From: Dipteronia dyeriana
Lineage: Eukaryota > Streptophyta > Magnoliopsida > Sapindales > Sapindaceae
Length of the DNA stretch: 64,000 nt
Reading direction: 5' to 3'
NCBI GenBank assembly: GCA_032871835.1
Contig: CM065297.1
Coordinates: 58,825,253 to 58,889,252 of the forward strand
The notes beneath the pieces were generated by a model. It was not told the origin of the DNA. It ran no database searches and was given only the letters and a program-made list of their open reading frames with translations. Shown here piece by piece: positions 1 to 10,671 of the stretch (position 1 is the first letter of the stretch; every line of letters begins with the position of its first letter). Both the position numbers and the translations under genes were made by a program.

Positions 1-1283
1 CCTTTCCTCTTGGCCTTTTTCAATGAATCCTTCTTGTTGCATCGTGTAGATGCTTTCGTCAAGACTTCCATTAAGGAAATCTGTCTTGACATCCATTTGC
101 CAAATCTCTAGGTCTAGAGATTTCACAATGGATAAGAGTATCCTAATGGATTTAAGCATGGCCAAAGGAGAGAAGGTTTCTTCATAATTGATACCTTCCT
201 TCTGTGTATAACCTTTAGCTACCAATCTAGCTTTAAAGGTTTTCACCTTTCCATCCTCTTTTCCTCTTGTATACCCACTTGTACCCGATGGGTTTTATCC
301 CTTTAGGCAAGTCTACAAGTGACCAGACTTTGTTTTTTAACATAGATTCAATTTCGGAATTGCATTGCCTTTTACCAATGGCGACAATCAACATCTTCCA
401 TTGCTTCCATGTACATATAGGGATCATCTGAGTCTGAAAGACACTCTACAGAATCTCCAAGACCGATGTATCTCTCGGGTTGTCTAACAACCCTCCCACC
501 ACAATAAGGTATGGTAGATTATCGATCTTGTGTTGGTACGAAACTTACAGTTGGGCTTGGTTGCGATACCTCTTATGGAATTGTATCTCCTAAAAGCTCA
601 TTCAGGACAATTCTACTTTTAGGCACAAAATTATTCATATAGTCCTCTTCCAGAAATTTAGCATTTGTCGAAACAAATACTTTAAGATCTAAATGACTAT
701 AAAAATAATATCATTTTGTTCCTTTTGGATACCCTACCAATATGTATGTTTTTGAACGGGACACTATCTTTTCTGTCTTTCCTTTTAACACGTGCGTAGG
801 ACATCCAAATATCCTTAAGTGTTATAAACTAGGCTTTCGCCAGGTCCACAACTGATGCAGTGTTTTAGGAACCGACTTAGACGGTACATCGTTTAAAATG
901 CACATTGTGGTTTGTAAAGCATATCCCAAAAAGAATTAGGGAGCGTTGAATAAATCAACATAGACATAATCCAAATCCAAAAGAGTTCTATTTCTCCTTT
1001 CTGCCACCCCATTTTGTTGAGGTGTGCTAGGTGCAGAAAATTGAGAAATTATCCCATTATCAATAAGATATTGCAGAAACTCACCAGATAGATATTCTCC
1101 ACCATGATCAGACCTCAAGATTTTTATGCGTTTCTCAAGCTGATTTTCTACTCCAGCTTTAAATGCTTTGAACATGTCAAAAGCATCCGACTTATGTCTC
1201 ATGAGATACACATAGCCAAATCATGAGTGATCATCCTTGAAAGTGATGAAGTACTCATATCCACCTCTAGCTTGAATGCTCAT
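1..1283 (-). pseudogene. Ty1/copia pol fragment (integrase core to reverse transcriptase), element B-a
   Basis: Reading leftward from 1283, this encodes the copia integrase core and then the start of reverse transcriptase. Around 1211-936 it shows [14 protein letters not shown] and, further on, NGVAERRNRT, which hold an integrase catalytic Asp and Glu. Around 427-233 it reads KNKVWSLVDLPKGIKPIGYKW, the usual start of the copia RT domain. Frameshifts and stops separate the blocks, so no polyprotein could be made. The right edge is cut inside integrase just after CTCAT (1279-1283), where a B LTR begins. The left edge runs off the window within RT. It aligns throughout with the related minus-strand copy at 35240-36520. 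Family call is firm; the exact copia lineage is not. Confidence 0.9.
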
Positions 1284-3479
1284 TGTTAGGATTATGCTTG
1301 ATAGCAAGAGTGTAATAATGTATTTGACAATCTTTTCATATGAGTAAAGTGATTTCTTGTTTAACAAATCTTATAGCATTTATAGTTTAATTATTATAAT
1401 TGTCAAAAGTAAATAATCATAAGATCAAAAAACTATGAGAATAGAAGAATTGTTCATACATCTAGATATGTACGAGGTAAACACAATTCTTTAGTTAGTC
1501 TTGAATAATATTCACAACTTAAGATAAAATTTATCTTGTCAAAGTTGTAGATTCTTTTGCTTGCATTTGAGTGGGATCAAATGTGTTATGATGAGTCTAA
1601 AATCATCAAAGTGTGGTTTCTTTGGGCAAAAGAATCTAGTGCACTGGGTGTATTGAATAAGATCACAATATAATACTTTATCTAGAACTGTCAATGGATA
1701 AAGGTTTTTCATTTGAAGACAATCGGATAGTTTATCTCAATCCTGAGATAAATGATGGACTTATGGTTGCAAGTGTTATCATTTGAGCTATCAATGAGTA
1801 CGATTATATAGCATAGTCTATCCTCGATAGTTTGGTGGTATTCATTCGTTAATCGATAGAGGACTTCATTTATATATATGGACATCGTGGCTCCATTCAT
1901 TAAATGAGAGTAGAATATCATCATATGGATATTTTGAGGTATTGGATATTAAATCTTAACGTTAAGTTTTCAATAGTGTCTATTGAAACATGGCTTCTGG
2001 ACAAGTCAAAATATCCAAGTTCAAAATGTGGTCATATGAATAAATATGGTAACTTGGAGAGCTATAGGCGGTCTATGAGCTCTTGGTGATTACTGATATT
2101 CTTCACGAGGAAACACTTTCTCCATTAAGATTGTCTGGGGTATGAGTATGAAATATTAACTTATTCTATCTTTATTTAAGAGTTCAATTTTAGTTATGTA
2201 GTGGAATGAACTAAAATTAATAGATCGGACCTAAGTGAATCATTTGTTGATTGTGATTGGGTTGTGTCTATTGGAGCTTAAATTTAGATAGCCCTGGAAG
2301 ATCCTCAATCCACATGAACTTGCATGGATCACTTGATATATTCTACCGGACCAATTTAGGGGTCCATTTATAATTGTATTAGGGCATGTGGACTTGTTTC
2401 TTTTTGTAAGAATGGGTCTAGTTGACATGTGGACTTTTTAGTAAGGTCCAATGGATTTAATAAAATAAGAAAAATAATATATTGGCCCATATATATGTGT
2501 TGGGTGGCAAGACTATTTAAAATAGCTTAATTAAATTATTTTTATTTTATTATTTAATTAAATGGAAATTAATTAATTTGGTAATTAATTAATTAATTAA
2601 TTAAAAGTCAAAATCTTTTTCTAGTAGGAGTAGGTCTCTTAATTTTATACTATTGTTTGTAGTATAATTAATATTAATGACTATATTTGATAAGTAGATA
2701 AATAAAAGGAATTATATATCTAATCAAATTAGGAAGTCTTTAATATGGTTACAAATACACTATTGAGTTGGATTAGACGTCTTGGTGTAGGATAGAATTC
2801 CTTTTAGAAAAGAATTCTTAACCACCAAGTAAATCCACCTCAGGAAATTATTGTTGCCCACCAAGTAAATCCTTCTTAGGAGAGGACTTGGTCTTCTCTA
2901 TATACTACTTGTAAATGTCGACCAAGCCTTAGTTTTTGGTGTGAGAAGTTGTTTTTTATTTATTTTTTTATTGTTATAAATAAAAACTTCGTCCAACTCA
3001 TTGTGTGAAGAATTCGGCCAAGCATAGAGAAAAGAGAGAACATTTTTGTTTTCGATAGTACACTAGTATCATTTGCATCAAAAGGGTTTTGTGTAAAACA
3101 TCAAATCAAGTTTCACGCGAGTTTCAATCAAATTGATTGATAAGTCACAGGTGACCGGATTTTCTTGGTTTTTTTCCTGGAGGATTATTGTGACTAACAA
3201 AGAATAAGATTTTGTTTGTTTCCATCATCAGGTATACAATTTAAAGAAAGGGAGCCCACACTTCTAAGTGATTCACGTTCGTGATTGGATTGGAAGATCT
3301 TGCGGATTCAATTCGATGCTAGTTCAATCGTCACGAAAAAAAAAAGGTACGACACTTTTTAATACATCAATTAATCTAGGGTTACGGTTCTTCTTTTTTA
3401 TTTAAAAGGGTAAATTTTTTATTTATATGCAAACCCTAATTTTAATTTTTCACGCTTCCCTGCATGGATTTTCCCTACA
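1284..3479 (+). repeat. B-family copia LTR (plus)
   Basis: Starts TGTTAGGATTATGC and ends CCCTACA, followed by a primer site, so this is a 5' LTR of about 2.2 kb. Homologous LTRs lie at 9941-23282 (split), 39247-41614, 42240-54518 (split) and 62329-64000. It contains an AT-rich stretch of repeated AATTAATT near 2516-2605 and, at 1709-1924 on the opposite strand, a 71-codon ORF that is also open in three other copies. Left flank is CTCAT (1279-1283). Confidence 0.92.
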
Positions 3480-3497
3480 ATTTGTATCAGAGCCTGG
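3480..3497 (+). other. primer-binding site of B element
   Basis: Reads TTTGTATCAGAGCCTGG directly after the LTR end. The TATCAGAGC core is complementary to the 3' end of plant initiator-Met tRNA, the usual copia primer. Other B copies have the same site at 39229-39246 (reverse) and 54519-54536 (mutated to TATCATAGCC). Confidence 0.85.
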
Positions 3498-3619
3498 TTG
3501 TACCCTTGATTAATTGATGTATGTGTACGAGAATCTTTTTCTTTTTTATTGTGTATATGCATGTTTTAGAAAAAGATGACACTTTAGGTATTCGTATATA
3601 TATTTACATTAAAATGTAT

Positions 3620-3667
<48 letters not shown>

Positions 3668-4894
3668 GTTTTATACGTGGATTGTTATTGCTTAATTTTG
3701 GTCCTAGAATCTCAATGTATTTTGTTTTGGGATTGTAACAAGAAGGTTGGTCTATCATCGGCATAATTTCCTTCTTGGTAGTTGCTAAGTATTTTTTATT
3801 TTGTTGTTGTAATAAAAAAACTGCAGTATTTTATTATTTAAATTCTTCTGTAATACACTCAAGTTTTGAAGACTCAAAGGTTTGAAGAATTAGGAGCAAC
3901 CGGAACAAGTTTGGGACCGTACGAGCCGTATCAACGAACGTGAGTGCGAAGAGCACGCAGCCACGTTTGTCGTAGCATGGACTGCACACGACAGTCCTAT
4001 GGAAGCCATGGGCTGCGTATGGCAGCCCTTTATGGTTTTGTGGCATGCGCACGCCCATGGGAGGCAGCCAAGAGAATCCGGAAGACGAAGGTCGCGTGAA
4101 GACTTATTCGCCAAGAAATGAGTTTTCTATTTTTCAAGACATGTAATTTACTTGCTTTTCTAGGACATACCAAAACTGTAGCTATTTATATTTTTGTAAA
4201 TATTACAAATTTTGTCATTGTTTGATAACATGTCATATAGAACAGAAGTGCCACTCGTATATCTCTTTTGGTATGAACATGCATTGAATGGTTTAAGTAT
4301 CTAAATTGGCATCTAGATAACTTGGTAAATCATTCTTCGGAATTCGATCACACGCCTTAAACAATTGAGTGGGAGAAGGTGTTTTGGAACACCTACGGCC
4401 TCCAAGTTTAGTTAAGCTTTATGTTTCGTGAATAACCTCCCAAGAGGTATTCATGAATGGAATTTAGCAAGATACTTCCTTACAATGATAGACTAGACAA
4501 TTAGCCCAAACGATATCTACTCCCAAAGGAGGGATATTCGTGAGGGATTATATTGAAGGTCGATAACTTGGTAACACACTCAATGTGGGTTTATTAATAT
4601 CCTCCCAAGAGTTCTTGTTAATAAAACCACAAGGCTAAAATTGAAAACGTTGGTTGTTATGTTAACAATTAGGTGGGACCTAGTCCAACTAGTAAATGTT
4701 GCGAACTCCCAAATGAGGCGTGACATTTATGGGTGTTGGATCACCGTTGAATTTTATGATTGAATTAATTAATTTAATTCAAGATAAATATTCAAAAGTG
4801 CTATATCATGATTATTTACTTATATAATTTTTGTTATTTAAAAGAAATCATGACCCCATCCCTAATCAACATCCTATAAGATAATACTTTAACT
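3498..4894 (+). other. B element leader (untranslated), with an extra ~690-bp segment
   Basis: Between primer site and gag. It contains a (TA)n run and an extra segment at about 3733-4420. That segment is also present in X (about 38290-38995, inverted) but absent from the B copy at 54740, where TTTTGGG passes straight to CTTTATGTTTCGTG. The segment includes short GGGCTGC/GCAGCCC-type inverted repeats. No sense ORF of note; a 74-codon antisense frame at 3834-4058 resembles one in X. Confidence 0.7.
3622..3662. repeat. (TA)n microsatellite
   Basis: About 20 TA units in the B leader. The same spot in X (39056-39110) is a (CA)n plus (TA)n run, and in the copy at 54660 only a short AT run, so it is a hypervariable position. 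Confidence 0.95.
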
Positions 4895-5294
4895 AATGAT
4901 AAGTATGTCACACGGAAAAGGAAAATTGGGTTGTTATTGCAAGCTGAAAAACATAAATTCGTTATGTCTATTCCTTAACCACCAAACTAATGAATCTACT
5001 CAAGAGCAAAAAGACGAGTATCAGTAGTGGAAGTCTTCAGATGAGATGACTAAATGTACGTTACATTATGGCCACCATCTCTGACGTGTTGCAACAACAA
5101 TATGAAGGAATGGAGACTGCTGCCGATATAATGATGTCTCTAGAGGAGATGTTTGATATGAGGTCTAGGACGACTAAGAGAGAGGCAATGACTGCTTTAA
5201 TTAATCTTAGGATGAAACCTAGACAGGGTCTGAAAGATCACATGATGAAAGTCATAGCACATCTCAACATTGTTGAACTAAATGGTGATGAGAT
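4895..5294 (+). pseudogene. B gag, 5' portion (UBN2-type copia gag)
   Basis: The region before 5068 is broken by stops but recognisable (KHKF, DEYQ blocks). From 5068 it is open: DVLQQQYEGMETAADIMMSL, then LRMKPRQGLKDHMMKVIAHL, as in the longer copies at 37286-37651 (minus) and 55225-55947 (plus). This is the gag polyprotein region that builds the particle in copia elements. It stops at an A-family solo LTR inserted after the duplicated pentamer GAGAT (5290-5294) and resumes at 9070. The visible stop near 5320 comes from LTR sequence, not from gag. Confidence 0.88.
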
Positions 5295-5450
5295 TGAAAT
5301 TTCCTTTATCTTTATAGTGTGAATATACCTAGAAGGGGGTGAATAGGTATATGCTCCAATTTTAATCTTCTTTTAAAAACAATGCAATTCTAACAATGCT
5401 TAATGAAAATGCAAACAATGACACAATATTTATGTAAAGTCCTCTTTTAT

Positions 5451-7046
5451 TGATTGACTTATTTCATGAACAAATCACATTTTTAGGGTATTATGTAAGG
5501 GTATTATGTAAGGGTATTATGTAAGGGTAGCTTAGGCTCTCAAGACCTCAAGAGGAGAAGCACCAAAGGTAAAATTCTTATGCTTACTTGCTTTGAAGAG
5601 ATAGTTGCACACACTCACAATTTCATGCATAACTATTAATTTATATATGTTGTGTGTTTACTTGTGTGTATTTTGGTTTAAATGACTCTTGTTGATTTAT
5701 TTGCATCTTGTAATTAAAGTTTTATGTCATGTTAGGCATTAGTATATGATGCATCTTCATCACTCTGGGACTTGTTGAAAAATTGTGTTTGAGTGTTGAA
5801 AAAGTGGGCATTGCGTTGGTGGTGCGCTACTCTACTAGCGCAGCCTTACCAGTGCAACATTCTAGTGGATCGCCGATTGTCATGGGCCACTGAGTTGCGC
5901 CACTGCACCCGCACAAAGTTGAAAAAGTGGGTAGTGCGTTGGTGGTGCGCTACTCGACTAGCGCAGCCCCACCAGCGCAACATTCCAGTGGATTATTGCA
6001 TGTGTTGCGCCATTGAGCTACGCCACTCATCCAGCGCCTATTGAAAATATTAGGTTGTATGCTGGTGGTGCGCTACTCAATCAGCGTACCTCACCAATGC
6101 ACATAGAGGAAGCTGGAACATTTTTTTCCAAAACGACCTCACTTTGTTTGGATCTCATATATATATAACTCTTTGCATTAAAGTCGTGTAAGAGTTCAGA
6201 ACATCATATCTTTTCCTTAGAACACATTTCAAAGGAAAAACTCTTCCAAGAACTCATCTTTAAACACTCAAAGGATTCCCATGTATATAAAAACTTCATC
6301 TTGCATCATCTAAAGCCATTTAGAGTGCATCTATGGATAGTTTTGCTTCATCACATCTTGTTTGGTAAGTTCTTCACTATATTCTTACAAGTTAAGTGTT
6401 TTGCTTGCTAAGCTATCTCTTTAATTATTTGTATGCTCTTAGAACATATTCTAGATACAAATTAAAGATTGTTGTGATGACATGATTGAGTGTTGTATTG
6501 TGATAGCTTCATAGGATTGTTTGATCTATGTTTAGCTAAGTTTTTTGAACATGTCATTTAGCTCATGATATCTAGGATTGCATTAATTGTCATCTCATTA
6601 TCATAGATAAGCATATAAGGTTTCCTAGCCTTGTTTGTTCTTGAATATCATCATATATTCACATAGGACATTTTATCTCTTCATTGAGAAGTAAGACTTG
6701 TGTTGCTTCCGGGATTAGGTAGCTTAAATCGCAAGCAAGATGGACTAGGTTCACTTATACCAGGATTAGGTTGTAATTCCTTTGCCATTAGTGGATTCGA
6801 GGTTCTAGTGTGGCGCACTCATCAGCCCGTGGTTTTTCCCATTTTGAGGGTTTCCACGTAAATCTCAAGTGTCTTTAATATTTTCGCAATCTTTACACTT
6901 GTGATTTTGTTGTAACTAGCTAGGGGCATTTTCATCAACTTGACCTTTAACGAAAATTGGGTAAATTTGTTCAAAATCTATTCACCCTCACCCCCCCCCC
7001 CCCCCCCCCTCTAGATTAATATTAAACACACCATAATATTTGTTTC
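5451..7046 (+). mobile_element. family C LTR (plus) nested in the A solo LTR
   Basis: Starts TGATTGACTTATTTCATGA and ends TTTGTTTCA. The start matches the reverse complement of the right end of the C LTR at 27396-29658 (TGATTGGCTTATTTCATGA). It ends with the same signature: TAGTGGATT, CCCGTGG...CCACGTAAA (6826-6861), then CTATTCACCC and a run of about 20 C (near 6991). Sequence on both sides matches family A LTR. The flanks (TTTAT and ATTTA) are not a clean duplication, so ends may be off by a base or two. It holds a tandem repeat at 5796-6105. Confidence 0.75.
5796..6105. repeat. ~123-bp tandem repeat, about 2.5 copies
   Basis: Copies begin at TTGAAAAAGTGGG (5796 and 5919) and TTGAAAATATTAGG (6041). 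Each has GGTGGTGCGCTACTC followed by AGCGCA or AGCGTA, GC-rich against an AT-rich background. The open frame across 5793-6044 (WWCAT repeated) is a by-product of the repeat. Confidence 0.85.
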
Positions 7047-8204
7047 AATTTACGTGGTAAACCTCCGAAGAGAAAACATCCACGGGTTGATACCACAACC
7101 ACCGGCAAAAGCAAATCCACTATTTCAAATAGAGTTACACACTCAAGCAATCTCTATCCATGAACCTAGTGATCTACTAAGCCGACTTCCTATCCAAGAC
7201 CCCCTGTCTCTAGGAAGATTCCTTGCTCATCTATCCAGATCCTCCTGACCCTAGGTTAGACTTCTTGCTCAACTATTCTAGTCCTCCCCGACTCTAGTCA
7301 AGACTTCCTTGCTCAACAATCTGAGGTCTCACACCTCTTGTCGAGACTTCCACTTGCTTAGCTATCCAAGTCCTCCCGATTCTAGCTAAGACTTACAATT
7401 GCTCAAATCAAAGAATCACTCTAAGATATGAGACTTTCTACCTCTTCACAAGGCATCTAAGTGATCATGAATGCAAAACGCAGACAAGCACTCAACATAG
7501 AAAATGATGATCAACAAATTCTATGGACATGCTACTAGATAGCTAGATTATGCTTTCGAAGAACAATCATAAATGTATCTAGACAACTTAAGCATGTTAT
7601 CAACTAAGAACATAGATATGAAGATATAGACACCAATTGAAACAAAACCTAGTTCTTAGAAAATGAAATTAGATCTAGAAATAATCAATCAAGCATAAGA
7701 ACAAAAGATTTCTAGAAACAATTTCATGTTTATCAAGTTTAGCACAAATCATTCAATTTATCACAAATCTAGCTAAACTTGAAAATCAAATCAACAAACC
7801 ACAAAATGATATCAAAATCATCCTAGTCATGCTTCTTAATCAAATAGAATCAATCAATAAGAAGATCAAAGAAGAAAACTAAGAAGAAGATGATTTTACC
7901 AACAAGGATGAAAACCAAGAACTGAAGATCAGATCAAAACGAACAATATAGATATCCTTTGGTTCTAGAAATGCTTGGGGTTTGTATAACTCTTGAAGAC
8001 ACTCGAAATCGGTTTTTGAATCAAGTGATTCGGAGTTGAAATGAAGAAGTTATCACAAAAATAAAAATCAAAATGTTGAGAGAAAAATTCTGCACTTGTT
8101 CTTCAATTTCAATTTTCTCAACTTGTATTAATGAATGAGAGGAAAGGAGAGGTTTTAAAGAGAGAAAAACCAAATGAAAAAATTGCCCCTATTATTTAGT
8201 GCCT

Positions 8205-8290
8205 CCCCGAGATGGTGCATGGGCATCTCAGGGCAGAGCACCTTTGGGGCCGAGATGGCCACGCGCCATCTCGGGATGGTGCAAGGTGAT
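8205..8290. repeat. GC-rich hairpin cluster in A LTR
   Basis: Contains arms CCGAGATGG and CCATCTCGG separated by 7 nt (CCACGCG) at 8262-8286, preceded by GAGATGG...CATCTC. Equivalent inverted repeats occur in the other A LTRs at 12444-12515, 24255-24320 and 33380-33440. Confidence 0.7.
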
Positions 8291-9069
8291 GGCTTGAGCC
8301 ATCGCACCTCATCCCTTGCGCTCATCTCACGTTCTTCAACCGTTCTTTGGCCTCCGAACTCCTAACTCCAAATTCCAATCCGTTTGAAGATTACGAACTG
8401 GAAATCCCTCATAGACATGGAAATATAAGATGCTCAACCCAGAAAGTAAGAATTGGACTCGATATATGAAGACGAAGACAATGTATGCAACATGAGTTGA
8501 AAGTGTAGTATCTTTTGACTTAGAACTCGAAATCAATAGTATGAGTAACCGAAATGACCGGAACTCAATCATGAATAATCTAAGACTAAAATCAAGTTCA
8601 AGATCCAATTTATACAACCATATACACAAACAAATACATTTCACACAAGAATGCAAACTACATAGAGATAGTCTCGAATCATGCATTTTCCAAAACATGT
8701 TACTTTCATACCAATGCATGAGCATTCAACTTCAAATGTGTGAAAGTGTTATACCAAATGATGTGTTACGATGCAGGGACACAAATGTATGAATTGTGTG
8801 TGTGTGCGCATTTAATGATGCACAACTAAGCAGGGACACATATGAATGAATTGTGTGTGTGTGCGCTTACGCCTTGCAAGAGGAAGAAGGATCTCGATAC
8901 CTTAGCATCCAAAAATAGTACCAATCCTTTTGAAGACGAACTTTGAATCATGAGAAGTTGCTTTTCTTCCTTGAAGCTCTTATCATCACGAACCACTTAA
9001 GAAACTAGACATTACAAAGAAATGAAGTTTTGTTATGGAATCAAGCCAACACAAATCTAGAAACTAACA

Positions 9070-9940
9070 GAGATAGATGGTGAGACCAAAATTGACATGA
9101 TTGTCAACTCAATATCGGATTCCTTTTATCAATTCAAGTTGGACTACACCTTGAATAATAAGGAATACAACTTTCAAGGCCTGATGCAAGATGTTCAAAG
9201 CGCTGAAAAAATCCTTGTGAAAGGCAAGGGTCAAGAGATTCATATGCTTGGTAAGTTGCTACTGTTAAAGACCCGTAAGAAGGTCAAGAGACAACAGAAG
9301 AAAAAGCAACTTGAGCCTTCTTAGAAGGAGACCAAGAAAGTAACCAAGATCAAAGGGAAGTGTTTCTTTTGTTGTGAAAATGGTCAAAGGAATAGACTGA
9401 ATAAGAATGAATTCAACTTGCATTTAGGCAATAGAGCGTTGGTGTCTACTAGTGTAGTGCGAGATATTAGAATCAATTTAGATTCTTAATGGCATTTAGA
9501 TTTAATAGACGTTTATTATGTACCTGAATTCAAGAGGAATTTAATTTCAGCTTCTTGTTTAAATAAATTTGGTTATTAGGTTACTTTTAATAAAGCTTTT
9601 ATGATTAGTAAGAATGAAAAATTATTTAAAAAGGTACATTGGGAAATGTTTTATTCTATTTGCATAGAAATATCTTTCACTTGTTAGACATGGAATCAAC
9701 GGAACCTAATCATAAAAGAGTAAAATAATCAAAATATGAAACCTATCTATGGCATTTGCGCTTAGGACTTATTAACCTTAATAGGATTAAAAGATTGGTA
9801 AGTGACTTAAAAGTTGATGATCTACCAACTTGTGAATCTTGTTTGGAAGGTAAAATGACCAAAAGGTCGTTTACGACCAAAGGCACAAGAGCCATCAAAT
9901 GTTTAGGATTGATACACACTGATGTGTGTGGACCTATGAG
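9070..9940 (+). pseudogene. B gag 3' end, protease remnant, and start of integrase
   Basis: Continues gag after the solo LTR: DMIVNSISDSFYQFKLDYTL, then the basic stretch KKVKRQQKKKQL. The zinc knuckle is cut short after KCFFCCENGQ and joins directly to RLNKNEFNLHLGN, so the rest of the knuckle and the protease active site (still present as DSGATNH in the copy at 56020) are missing. The frame then runs, with stops, through the protease end (DVYYVP..FKRNLIS) and the pre-integrase zinc-binding block ([18 protein letters not shown]) to HTDVCGPM, the first Asp of the integrase catalytic set. It ends at ATGAG (9936-9940), where an inverted B LTR begins. The remainder of integrase appears in reverse at 1-1283. 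Confidence 0.88.
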
Positions 9941-10671
9941 TTTAGGGAAAAACAGTTCAAAGTGCAACGGAAGCGTGAGAAATCATTAAAGTGCGCAGCG
10001 GAAGCTTGAAAAATAAAAAATTAGGGTTTGCGTATAAATAAAAAGTTTCCTTTTGTAAAAAAGAAGAACCTTAACCCTAGATTAATTGATGTATATAAAA
10101 AAGTGTCGTACCATTTTTTTCGTGACGATTGAACTAGCGTCGAATTGAATCCGTAAGATCTTCCAATCCAATCACGAGTGTGAATCACCTAGGAGTGTGG
10201 GCTCCCTTTCTTTAAATTGTATACCTGAGGATGGAAACAAACAAAATCTTCTTCTTTGTTAGTCACAATAATCCTCCAAGAGAAAAACCAAGAAAGTCTG
10301 GTAACTTGTGAATTATCAATCAATTTGATTGAAACTCGTGTGAACCTTGATTCGATGTTGTACATAAAACCCTTTTGATGCAGTGGATACTAGTGTACTA
10401 ACGAAAACAAAAACGTTCCCTCTTTTCTCTATGCTTGGCCAAATTCTTCACACAATGAGTTGGGCGAAGTTTTTTTAATAACAATAAAAAAATAAATAAA
10501 AAACAACTTCTCACACCAAAAACTAAGGCTTGGTCAAAATTTACAAGTATTATATATAGGAGACCAAATCCTCTCCTAAGAAGGATTTACTTAGTGGGAA
10601 ACAATCCTTTCCTTAGGTGGATTTACTTGGTGACCAAGAATCTTTTTCCAAAAAGAATTCTTTCCCACACC
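9941..10671 (-). repeat. B element X 3' LTR, first part (minus)
   Basis: Begins TTTAGGGAAAA, a one-base variant of the reversed LTR end TGTAGGG, and follows the reverse complement of the 1284-3479 LTR. It is interrupted at 10672 by element A1; the rest lies at 22530-23282. About 0.7 kb of LTR between the two parts is missing. Confidence 0.88.

Larger units (their letters stand above)
5295..9069 (-). mobile_element. solo LTR of Sirevirus-like family A (minus), containing a nested C LTR
   Basis: The minus-strand LTR reads TGTTAG at its start (right end, 9069) and ends in TTTCA (left end, 5295). Flanks are the perfect 5-bp duplication GAGAT (5290-5294 and 9070-9074). After removing the nested insert at 5451-7046 about 2.2 kb remains, close to the A2 5' LTR (2456 bp), whose reverse complement it follows. 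It keeps the C/G-rich end motif near 5330, the CCACGGG...ACGTGG motif (7051-7086) and a GC-rich hairpin cluster near 8205-8290. No internal region, hence LTR-LTR recombination. Opposite-strand ORFs near 8336-8792 recur in every A LTR only because the LTRs are homologous. Confidence 0.88.

Noticed and set aside
5793..6044. Trp/Cys-rich 83-codon frame
   Set aside because: Translation of a 123-bp tandem repeat inside a C LTR.
8336..8792. Overlapping frames on both strands recurring at 12614-12886, 23787-24015 and 32908-33136
   Set aside because: They recur because the A LTRs are homologous; lengths and ends differ among copies, so no evidence for coding.
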